The notes under the pieces were generated by a model, which was given only the letters and a program-made list of their open reading frames with translations, was not told the DNA's origin and searched no databases. Of a DNA stretch of 16,664 nt, positions 5,750 through 11,657 are shown one piece after another. A program made the position numbers and the translations under genes. The DNA is from DTU036 sp964346475 (lineage in GTDB: Bacteria > Bacillota > Clostridia > Peptostreptococcales > Acidaminobacteraceae), in the NCBI GenBank assembly GCA_964346475.1, contig CAYFUM010000029.1:1-16664 (forward strand), written 5' to 3'. Within the stretch, counting starts at the first letter, position 1. Each line of letters begins with the position of its first letter.

Positions 5750-5785
5750 ATTGGGGAAAATCCCCAGCACTTTAGGAGGAAAAGA

Positions 5786-6634
5786 GTGTATAAAATTGTA
5801 AAAAAAGAGGTGCTAGCTCCAAATATATTTTCTATGGATATAGAAGCACCAAGGGTGGCTAGGTCAGCCCAACCAGGACAGTTTGTAATTGTAGTTGACA
5901 ATGAAAGGGGTGAGAGGGTTCCTCTGACTATTTGTGATTACAATACCAGAAAGGGTACTGTTCAGATTGTTGTTCAGGCCATGGGTAAGTCCACCAAGGA
6001 CCTATCAAAACTCTGTGAGGGCTTCTATGTCAAGGACTTTGTCGGTCCCCTGGGAGAGCCTTCAGAATTTGTACATATGGATCTAGAAGATCTAAAGGAC
6101 AAGAAGTTTCTCTTTGTCGCTGGTGGTGTAGGTGCTGCACCGGTTTATCCCCAGGCCAAGTGGTTCCATGACAATGGCCTTTCCTGCGATATTATACTGG
6201 GTGCTAAAAATAGGGAGATGATTATTCTAGAAGAAAAGCTCTTCAATGTTTGTGACAATCTCTATGTCTGTACCGATGATGGCTCCTATGGCTTTCATGG
6301 CATGGTAACGGCCTATATAGAGGAGCTGGTAGAAAACCAGGGCAAGGAGTACGATCATGTAGTGGCCATTGGTCCTATGATAATGATGAAGTTTGTTGCC
6401 CTTACTACTGATAAGTACAATATTCCAACCACAGTATCCCTCAACCCCATCATGGTGGATGGCACTGGTATGTGTGGTGCCTGTAGGGTCAGCGTTGGTG
6501 GTGAGACAAAGTTTGCCTGTGTCCATGGACCTGAGTTTGATGGCCACAAGGTTGACTTCGATGAAGCTCTAAAGCGCCAAACCCAATACAAGGATATTGA
6601 AGTGGCCGATGATTATAAATTGGAGGAGGCATAG
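5786..6634 (+). CDS. nfnA: NADH-dependent ferredoxin:NADP+ oxidoreductase, small subunit NfnA
   Basis: A 282-residue flavoprotein of the ferredoxin-NADP reductase type (relatives: SudB, dihydroorotate dehydrogenase electron-transfer subunit). GTG start with AGGAGG (5774-5779) six bases upstream. An FAD-binding barrel is at about 1-100 (PGQFVIV at 30-36, RVPLTICD at 44-51), the NAD(P)-binding part opens with FVAGGVGAAPVYP (110-122), and a C-terminal [2Fe-2S] site has Cys230, Cys233 and Cys245 in MCGACRV and FACVHG. As I recall, the fourth ligand in characterised NfnA is an Asp; Asp225 is the candidate here. With NfnB it forms the electron-bifurcating complex that interconverts NADH plus reduced ferredoxin and NADPH. 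The start of nfnB follows one base after its stop. Sud-type sulfide dehydrogenase is the main alternative. Confidence 0.88.
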   Translation: MYKIVKKEVLAPNIFSMDIEAPRVARSAQPGQFVIVVDNERGERVPLTICDYNTRKGTVQIVVQAMGKSTKDLSKLCEGFYVKDFVGPLGEPSEFVHMDLEDLKDKKFLFVAGGVGAAPVYPQAKWFHDNGLSCDIILGAKNREMIILEEKLFNVCDNLYVCTDDGSYGFHGMVTAYIEELVENQGKEYDHVVAIGPMIMMKFVALTTDKYNIPTTVSLNPIMVDGTGMCGACRVSVGGETKFACVHGPEFDGHKVDFDEALKRQTQYKDIEVADDYKLEEA

Positions 6635-6635
6635 G

Positions 6636-8018
6636 ATGGATCGTTTTACAAGGGTTCCCATTTCCGAGCAGGACGCTGCTGTAAGAAGTAGAAATTTCGA
6701 TGAAGTATGTCTTGGCTACACCGAAGAGGAGGCCATGAAGGAGGCAGCCAGGTGTCTGCGCTGTAAAAAGCCCCAGTGTAGGCCAGGTTGTCCCGTAAAT
6801 ATAGATATTCCTGAGTTTGTTGGCCTTATAGCCGATGGTAAGTTTAGAGAGGCTGCCGAGTCCCTGGCAGTCTATACCTCCCTACCCGCTGTCTGTGGCA
6901 GGGTTTGCCCTCAAGAGATCCAGTGTGAGGCTACCTGTATTCTAGCCAGAAAGGGAGAGGCAGTTGCCATAGGAAAGCTTGAGCGCTTTGCAGCTGACTG
7001 GGCTGAAAGAAATGATATCCACGTTGGGGAGTGCGCCCTAAAAAATGGTCATAAGGTAGCAATAATTGGTTCAGGTCCAGCTGGGGTTTCCTGTGCTGGG
7101 GAGCTAGCCAAAATGGGCTATACAGTGAAGATTTTTGAAGCCCTCCACGAGCCCGGTGGGGTTCTAGTCTACGGTATTCCAGAGTTTCGTCTACCTCTTG
7201 ATGGTGTTGTCCGTCCTGAACTTAATAATCTAAAAAATCTGGGAGTTGAGATAGAGACCAATGTGGTTGTAGGTAAGACCTTGACAGTGGAGCAGATCTT
7301 TGATGAGGGCTATGAGGCCATCTTCATTGGCTCCGGTGCTGGTCTACCAATGTTTATGAATATTCCAGGAGAGAACCTAAATGGGGTCTTTTCTGCCAAT
7401 GAGTTTTTAACCAGGACCAACCTCATGAAGGCCTTTGATAAGAACTATGCTACACCTATCAAGGCTGGTAAAAAGACCGTGGTAGTGGGTGGAGGCAACG
7501 TAGCCATGGACGCAGCAAGGACTGCCCTAAGGCTGGGCTCCGATGTAACTGTGGTCTACAGGCGTACCCAGGCTGAACTTCCTGCCAGGGTAGAGGAGGT
7601 CCACCACGCTATTGCAGAGGGAATCAAGTTTGAGTTTCTCTCAAATCCTGTGGAAATACTGGGTGATGACCAGGGCTGGGTCAGTGGAATATCCTGTATT
7701 AGGATGGAGCTTGGAGAGCCCGATGCTTCGGGTAGGAGAAGACCCCTTCCCATAGAGGATTCTGAGTTTACTATAGAAGCCGACACAGTAATTATGGCCC
7801 TTGGTACATCGCCTAACCCCCTTATAGCCTCAACCACCGATGGTCTTGAGACCAACAAGTGGCAGTGCATTGTAGCCGATGATGATGGACAGACCACGGT
7901 AGAGGGTGTCTTTGCCGGTGGCGACGCCGTTACAGGAGCTGCTACAGTAATCCTGGCCATGGGAGCGGGCAAGGACGCAGCCCAAGCCATGGATAGGTAC
8001 ATCAAGGAAAAATACTAG
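6636..8018 (+). CDS. nfnB: NADH-dependent ferredoxin:NADP+ oxidoreductase, large subunit NfnB (GltA-like)
   Basis: 460 residues counted from ATG 6636, which has GGAGGAGG about six bases upstream; an in-frame ATG at 6597 lies inside nfnA without such a site and is rejected. The N-terminal iron-sulfur domain has CLRCKKPQCRPGC (Cys40, 43, 48, 52) and CGRVCPQEIQCEATC (Cys87, 91, 97, 101) for two [4Fe-4S] clusters. An FAD-binding GSGPAG follows, then an NADPH-binding GGGNVAMDAARTA with an RR pair in VVYRRT, and the closing FAGGDAVTGAATVILAMGAGKDAA typical of the GltD/NfnB family. It has no glutamate synthase large subunit beside it, and its partner is an NfnA-type protein, so an NfnAB complex rather than glutamate synthase is indicated. 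It supplies NADPH for biosynthesis or balances ferredoxin and NADH. Confidence 0.9.
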   Translation: MDRFTRVPISEQDAAVRSRNFDEVCLGYTEEEAMKEAARCLRCKKPQCRPGCPVNIDIPEFVGLIADGKFREAAESLAVYTSLPAVCGRVCPQEIQCEATCILARKGEAVAIGKLERFAADWAERNDIHVGECALKNGHKVAIIGSGPAGVSCAGELAKMGYTVKIFEALHEPGGVLVYGIPEFRLPLDGVVRPELNNLKNLGVEIETNVVVGKTLTVEQIFDEGYEAIFIGSGAGLPMFMNIPGENLNGVFSANEFLTRTNLMKAFDKNYATPIKAGKKTVVVGGGNVAMDAARTALRLGSDVTVVYRRTQAELPARVEEVHHAIAEGIKFEFLSNPVEILGDDQGWVSGISCIRMELGEPDASGRRRPLPIEDSEFTIEADTVIMALGTSPNPLIASTTDGLETNKWQCIVADDDGQTTVEGVFAGGDAVTGAATVILAMGAGKDAAQAMDRYIKEKY

Positions 8019-8025
8019 TTTTTAG

Positions 8026-8052
8026 AAGAAGCTGGGTAACCGGCTTCTTTTT
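8026..8052 (+). terminator. Intrinsic terminator after nfnB
   Basis: AAGAAGCTGG (8026-8035) and CCGGCTTCTT (8040-8049) form a 10-bp stem with one G-U pair and a GTAA tetraloop, followed by T to 8052. Confidence 0.85.
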
Positions 8053-8118
8053 ATTTCTGGTTTTAAGAAGCATTCTTCTTCTAGCCTGGGTATGAATTAT
8101 AAATAGGCTGGATTTTAG

Positions 8119-8127
8119 TGTTATACT
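8119..8127 (+). promoter_or_regulatory. Extended -10 promoter for the second HAD gene
   Basis: TG (8119-8120), one base, TATACT (8122-8127). No strong -35. Transcription would begin near 8134, leaving a leader of about 110 bases before the ATG at 8246. Confidence 0.5.
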
Positions 8128-8133
8128 CTATAC

Positions 8134-8245
8134 TAAGACTATAAGGGCTAGTTAGACTCTGGATTTATAACCAGTGTATAGAAGTCTATATATTTATTTT
8201 TAGAGGATTTATGGGACCGAGAACTGGATCTTTAGGGAGTATAGG
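8134..8245 (+). other. Structured leader region, possible attenuator or short RNA
   Basis: Within the gap between nfnB and the HAD gene, TAGACT (8153-8158) pairs with AGTCTA (8183-8188) and, inside it, CTGG (8159-8162) with CCAG (8171-8174). A T-rich stretch (8191-8201) follows. This could be a weak terminator that would release a transcript of about 70 bases. No known riboswitch class is recognised. The rest of the gap (8053-8118) holds another small inverted repeat, AAGAAG/CTTCTT, just after the terminator. Confidence 0.3.
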
Positions 8246-8851
8246 ATGGATTTAGACGGGCTAGATAATGTTATATTTGATATAGGAAATGTGCTCCTTA
8301 GCTTTAGACCAAAGGATTATCTGTCTAAGAGGTTTTCTAGTGAGCTTATAAAGGAACTCTACAGGGAGGTTTTTTTAAGCCCTGAGTGGCAGGAGCTTGA
8401 TAGGGGGACCCGGGAGATTGAGGAGGTTATTCAGATAGTGAGTAGGAGGGCTCCAAATATTAAAGAGCCAGTGGAGGCCCTTCTAGGTAATTTCACTGAC
8501 ATGTTTATTCCCATTGAGCCCTCGGTCAGGGCTCTGGAGCTTTTAGAAAAAAGGGGCCTAGGCCTCTACATGCTCTCTAATTTTCATAGGGAGGCCTTTA
8601 GACAGGTCCGGGAGAGGTTTGACTTCTTTAATCTTTTCCAGGGCGGGGTCATATCCAGCCACCACCAGCAGCTAAAGCCCGAGGAGGCAATCTACAGGAC
8701 CCTGCTTGATAGCTATGGTCTGGTGGCGAAGAGAAGTCTTTTTATAGATGATACCTGGGAGAACCTGGAGGCCGCAGAGAAGCTGGGCTTTAAAACCCTG
8801 CACTTTAAAGAGGGGACAGATCTACCTAAACTTCTAAAACTACTTGATTAA
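8246..8851 (+). CDS. HAD-superfamily IA phosphatase, YihX-like
   Basis: A 201-residue HAD hydrolase. Motif I is VIFDIGNVLLSF with nucleophile Asp12; the position two residues on, normally the acid/base Asp, is Gly14, as I recall for the FDxGNV motif of YihX-type (glucose-1-phosphate phosphatase) proteins. Motif II is YMLSNFH (Ser111), motif III LKPEEAIY (Lys144), motif IV LFIDDTWENLEAA (Asp168, Asp169). A helical cap (about 20-95) is present. It probably dephosphorylates a sugar phosphate or similar small compound; the substrate is unknown. AGGGAG lies about eight bases before the ATG. It stands alone between nfnB and tag, with its own promoter and terminator. Confidence 0.82.
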   Translation: MDLDGLDNVIFDIGNVLLSFRPKDYLSKRFSSELIKELYREVFLSPEWQELDRGTREIEEVIQIVSRRAPNIKEPVEALLGNFTDMFIPIEPSVRALELLEKRGLGLYMLSNFHREAFRQVRERFDFFNLFQGGVISSHHQQLKPEEAIYRTLLDSYGLVAKRSLFIDDTWENLEAAEKLGFKTLHFKEGTDLPKLLKLLD

Positions 8852-8872
8852 GGGTCTCAGGCCCTTTTTTTA
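8850..8872 (+). terminator. Intrinsic terminator after the YihX-like gene
   Basis: AAGGGTC (8850-8856) pairs with GGCCCTT (8860-8866), one G-U pair, loop TCA, with a T run to about 8871. The stem overlaps the stop codon. Confidence 0.8.
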
Positions 8873-8926
8873 TGTTTAGAATCCTTCTTCCAAGGTATTA
8901 TATGACTAGATTAAAGGGGTACTAGG

Positions 8927-9469
8927 ATGAAAAGATGTGACTGGGCTAAAAGCCCTGAGGAGATTATCTACCACGATGAGGTTTGGGGAAGGCCCATCTA
9001 TAGCGATGGGGCTCTTTTTAGGATGCTCTGCCTGGAGGGCCTCCAGGCTGGCCTTAGCTGGTCCACCATCCTCCTAAAGGAAAAGGGGCTGGATAGGGCC
9101 TTTGATGGCTTTGATCCAGTCAAGGTGGCTGGCTATGATGAGGGGAAGTTTTTAGAGCTTATGGCCAATCCAGAGATTATTAGGAATAGACTTAAGATCA
9201 GGGCCATGATAAATAATGCCAGGGTCTATCTTAGGGATTTTTCTGTGGAGGGTAGTTTTTCAAACTACCTCTGGTCCTGTGTGGGGGAGCCTATAATAAA
9301 TAGCTGGGAGGATAGGAGCCAGGTGCCCTCCAGGAGCCCAATATCCGAGGCCCTCAGTAAAGACCTCAAGAAAAGGGGCTTTTCCTTTGTGGGGCCCACC
9401 ATAGTCTACGCCTTTATGCAGGCCACAGGCATGGTAAATGACCACCTCCTAGACTGTGATTTCAGGTAG
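8927..9469 (+). CDS. tag: DNA-3-methyladenine glycosylase I (Tag)
   Basis: A 180-residue base-excision repair enzyme that removes 3-methyladenine from alkylated DNA. The family signatures are all present: the start MKRCDW with Cys4, YHDEVWG with His16, the catalytic-pocket Glu37 and Trp45 in LEGLQAGLSWSTIL, FVGPTIVYAFMQATGMVNDH (helix-hairpin-helix end) with His173, and Cys177. Cys4, His16, His173 and Cys177 correspond to the zinc-binding set of E. coli Tag. Length is about the same as the E. coli enzyme (near 187). The gene is single, with a -10-like TATTAT at 8896-8901 upstream. It has no functional tie to its neighbours. Confidence 0.96.
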   Translation: MKRCDWAKSPEEIIYHDEVWGRPIYSDGALFRMLCLEGLQAGLSWSTILLKEKGLDRAFDGFDPVKVAGYDEGKFLELMANPEIIRNRLKIRAMINNARVYLRDFSVEGSFSNYLWSCVGEPIINSWEDRSQVPSRSPISEALSKDLKKRGFSFVGPTIVYAFMQATGMVNDHLLDCDFR

Positions 9470-9477
9470 ATAAACAA

Positions 9478-9511
9478 ATTTAAACGATAAAACCCGGGTG
9501 GATGTTTAAAT
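9478..9511. repeat. Inverted repeat downstream of tag
   Basis: ATTTAAAC (9478-9485) and GTTTAAAT (9504-9511) are perfect 8-bp complements around an 18-base loop that contains the palindrome ACCCGGGT. There is no T tract after it on either strand, so it is a poor intrinsic terminator; it may be a protein site or an RNA end structure. Confidence 0.5.
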
Positions 9512-9552
9512 ATAAAAATAAATCTGTGCAGGCTGCTGCCAAGAAAATACCC

Positions 9553-9581
9553 TAGATATGTAGGAACAAGTGGTGTAAAAT
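9553..9581 (+). promoter_or_regulatory. Candidate promoter of the EET operon
   Basis: -35-like TAGATA (9553-9558), 17-bp spacer, -10-like TAAAAT (9576-9581). The predicted start is near 9588, about 115 bases before pplA. Confidence 0.4.
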
Positions 9582-9624
9582 GAATAACTAATAGCATAGA
9601 AATCTTTTTTTCCCTACCTTATCT

Positions 9625-9678
9625 ACATAGGCCAGCTAGCTAGGCTAGTTTGGACCACTATGTCGGCCCCAAGGGCTG
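9625..9678 (+). other. Structured 5' leader of the EET operon
   Basis: ACATAG (9625-9630) pairs with CTATGT (9658-9663), enclosing CCA/TGG and a loop rich in CTAG repeats. A second small hairpin, GGCCC (9665-9669) with GGGCT (9673-9677), stands about 15 bases before the pplA ribosome site. The T-rich bases after it are interrupted, so it is not a convincing terminator. The conserved core of an FMN riboswitch is absent. Confidence 0.35.
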
Positions 9679-9703
9679 ATTATTTAATTTCAAGGAGGAA
9701 ATA

Positions 9704-10582
9704 ATGAAGAGGATTATGCTACTGCTTTTAGTTCTTCTTATGGCTCTTAGTCTTACAGCCTGTGGAGCTAAGGCCCAGGAGCCCGCACCGGCGCCTGAGG
9801 CTGAAGTAGAAGAAGAAAAGGCCGAGGAAGTGGCCACAGGAGAGCTAGAGGACGGTGTCTATTTTGCTATGTCTGATGACTTTGATGATGGCGGCTGGAA
9901 GACTGCCGTGACCCTGGAGGTCAAGGATGCTAAGATTGTTTCAGTTGACTGGAACGGTGCTGGTCTAAAGGCAGGCCTTGATAAGAAGAGCTATTCTAAG
10001 GAAGGCCTCTATGGCATGAAGGAGTATGGCGGTGCCCAGGCCGACTGGCATGAGCAGGCTGAGGCCGCTGAAGCCTATCTTTTAGAAAAGCAAGATCCTA
10101 CAGCTATAGAGCTAAAGGATGATGGGAGCACCGATGCCATCACCGGCGTCAGCATGGGAGTTGATGAGTTCTTTAGGCTGGCCAAGAAGGCCCTGGAGGC
10201 TGGCCCTGTGGAAAAAGGCCCCTATAAGGATGGAGCCCACCACGCAGAAGCCAAGGAATTTGACAATGATTGGAAGGCCACAGTAGACCTGACTGTCCTA
10301 AATGGAAACATTGTAGCTGTCTACTGGGACGCTATCAATGAAGAAAATCCTGAGCTTAGGAAAAAGGAAGTTTCAGCTGCAGGTGACTATGGCATGAAGG
10401 AATTTGGTGGAGCTCAGGGGGACTGGCACGAAGAGGCCCTAAAGGCTGAGGAGCACCTTCTTATGACCCAGGATCCAGCTGCTATTGAGCTTAAGGATGA
10501 TGGAACCACCGACGCTATAAGTGGCGTTACCATAGGCATTGATGAATTCCTAGAGCTGGTCAGTGAGGCTCTTGGAAACTAG
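9704..10582 (+). CDS. pplA: Flavin-carrying lipoprotein PplA with two FMN-binding domains
   Basis: A 292-residue exported lipoprotein. The signal peptide ends in the lipobox LTAC (Cys20), followed by a Pro/Glu/Ala-rich linker (about 21-45). Two copies of the FMN-binding domain follow (about 48-165 and 172-290); the last 60 residues of each are nearly the same (YGMKEYGGAQADWHE and YGMKEFGGAQGDWHE), a clear internal duplication. Each ends in a flavinylation-type motif: DAITGVS (144-150) with candidate acceptor Ser150, and DAISGVT (270-276) with Thr276; the usual form is (S/T)GAT, so Ala is Val in both and Thr is Ser in the first. In Listeria, PplA is the extracellular flavoprotein of EET. Here it is first in the operon, with AGGAGG five bases upstream and a terminator-like hairpin right behind it. 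Confidence 0.9.
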   Translation: MKRIMLLLLVLLMALSLTACGAKAQEPAPAPEAEVEEEKAEEVATGELEDGVYFAMSDDFDDGGWKTAVTLEVKDAKIVSVDWNGAGLKAGLDKKSYSKEGLYGMKEYGGAQADWHEQAEAAEAYLLEKQDPTAIELKDDGSTDAITGVSMGVDEFFRLAKKALEAGPVEKGPYKDGAHHAEAKEFDNDWKATVDLTVLNGNIVAVYWDAINEENPELRKKEVSAAGDYGMKEFGGAQGDWHEEALKAEEHLLMTQDPAAIELKDDGTTDAISGVTIGIDEFLELVSEALGN

Positions 10583-10610
10583 AAAAGGGGTTTTAAATAA
10601 ACCCTTTTTT
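10583..10610 (+). terminator. Terminator-like hairpin between pplA and fmnB
   Basis: Directly after the pplA stop, an arm of A and G (AAAGGG then TTT, with one bulged G) pairs with AAA and CCCTTT, ending in six T (10605-10610). fmnB begins only 12 bases later with no clear promoter between. Partial termination here would leave pplA mRNA in excess of the rest of the operon. Confidence 0.7.
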
Positions 10611-10622
10611 GGCTTGTAGAAG

Positions 10623-11648
10623 ATGAGAAGATTAATGAGAAAAACCTCCCTTTTTACCCTGACTTTATTGATAGTTTTTTTGCTGGCTTCCTGTAGCCAG
10701 GGAGCTTCACCCCTGGTGCGCCAGGACTTTGCCCTGGCCACCGTGGTAAGGGTCAGCCTCTATGATGGTGGCAGTGAAGCCCTGATGGACCAGCTCTTCC
10801 AAAGGCTTGATGAGATAGAGAGCCATATGAGCGCCAGCCTAGTGGAGTCGGATATCTATAGGCTTAATAGAAACCAGGGTAGGCCACTGCAGGTCCAGGA
10901 GGATAGCTACCAGTTAATAAAGGAAGCCAAGGACTTCGCCCAGTTGACTGGGGGTTTTTTCGAGCCCAGCCTGGGTAGGGTGGTGGAACTCTGGGGTATC
11001 GGCTCTAAAGGAGCCAAGGTACCCAGTGATGAAGATCTTCTTGAGGCTCTGGCTACAGCTAACTGGGAAAAGATTGAGCTCCTTGAGGACAATTTTGTTA
11101 GGATCCCCGAGGGCACCTTATTGGACCTTGGGGCCATAGCCAAGGGCTACGCAGCCGATGAGCTGGCCAGACTTGCCAGCCAGGCAGGAGTTAAAAATGC
11201 CATCTTTGACCTAGGGGGCAACCTGGTTATCCTTGGAGACAAGGCTGGAGAGGGCTTTAGGATAGGCATCCAGGAGCCCTTTAATGACATTGTAAGGGGA
11301 ACTAGCTTTTCTATACTTACCCTAGCTAATAGGACAGTGGTTACCAGTGGCAACTATGAGAGATTTTTTGAAGAGGATGGAAAAACCTATCACCATATCA
11401 TTGATTATAGGACAGGTTATCCTGTAGAAAACCAGCTGGCTTCGGTGACTATAATCACCGACTTATCCATAAGGGCCGATGCCCTTAGTACAGCGGTTTA
11501 TGCCATGGGCTTGGAAGAAGGCCTGGCCTTTGTTGAGGGCCAGGAAGACCTGGAGGCAATTTTTGTCACCCAGGACAAGGGGGTTTACCTGAGCTCTGGT
11601 GTAGAGAATTTTGAACTGGTAGAAGAGGGATATCATTTAGAAAATTAA
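10623..11648 (+). CDS. fmnB: FMN transferase lipoprotein FmnB (ApbE family)
   Basis: 341 residues, ApbE family: uses FAD to attach FMN to Thr or Ser of FMN-binding domains outside the membrane. A hydrophobic signal ends in LLASC (lipobox Cys24). Family landmarks: GGFFEPSLGRVVELWGIGS (110-128), LLDLGAIAKGYAADEL (166-181, the GAIAKGYA signature), FDLGGN (195-200), VTSGNYERFF (240-249), YHHIIDYRTGYPV (256-268) and RADALSTAVY (284-293), where Asp and the following residues bind Mg2+ in the family. The set looks complete and active. Its target is very likely PplA, encoded just upstream. The ribosome site at 10623 is weak; an in-frame ATG at 10635 is possible, though both leave the lipobox intact. 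It ends nine bases before ndh2. Confidence 0.92.
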   Translation: MRRLMRKTSLFTLTLLIVFLLASCSQGASPLVRQDFALATVVRVSLYDGGSEALMDQLFQRLDEIESHMSASLVESDIYRLNRNQGRPLQVQEDSYQLIKEAKDFAQLTGGFFEPSLGRVVELWGIGSKGAKVPSDEDLLEALATANWEKIELLEDNFVRIPEGTLLDLGAIAKGYAADELARLASQAGVKNAIFDLGGNLVILGDKAGEGFRIGIQEPFNDIVRGTSFSILTLANRTVVTSGNYERFFEEDGKTYHHIIDYRTGYPVENQLASVTIITDLSIRADALSTAVYAMGLEEGLAFVEGQEDLEAIFVTQDKGVYLSSGVENFELVEEGYHLEN

Positions 11649-11657
11649 GGAAAAAGA

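Noticed and set aside
6597..6636. Earlier ATG start for nfnB at 6597
   Set aside because: It lies inside nfnA without a ribosome site, while ATG 6636 has GGAGGAGG and begins where family members begin.
6636..8018. Glutamate synthase small subunit (GltD)
   Set aside because: The family is the same, but no large subunit adjoins it and the preceding gene is an NfnA-type flavoprotein, so NfnB fits better.
9600..9615. T run at 9604-9611 as a terminator of tag
   Set aside because: No stem immediately precedes it, and it lies about 130 bases past the tag stop, downstream of the candidate EET promoter.
9588..9703. FMN riboswitch upstream of the flavin operon
   Set aside because: The AGGG-TTCGGGG / CCGGCGGT-type conserved core of the FMN element is not present; only generic hairpins are.
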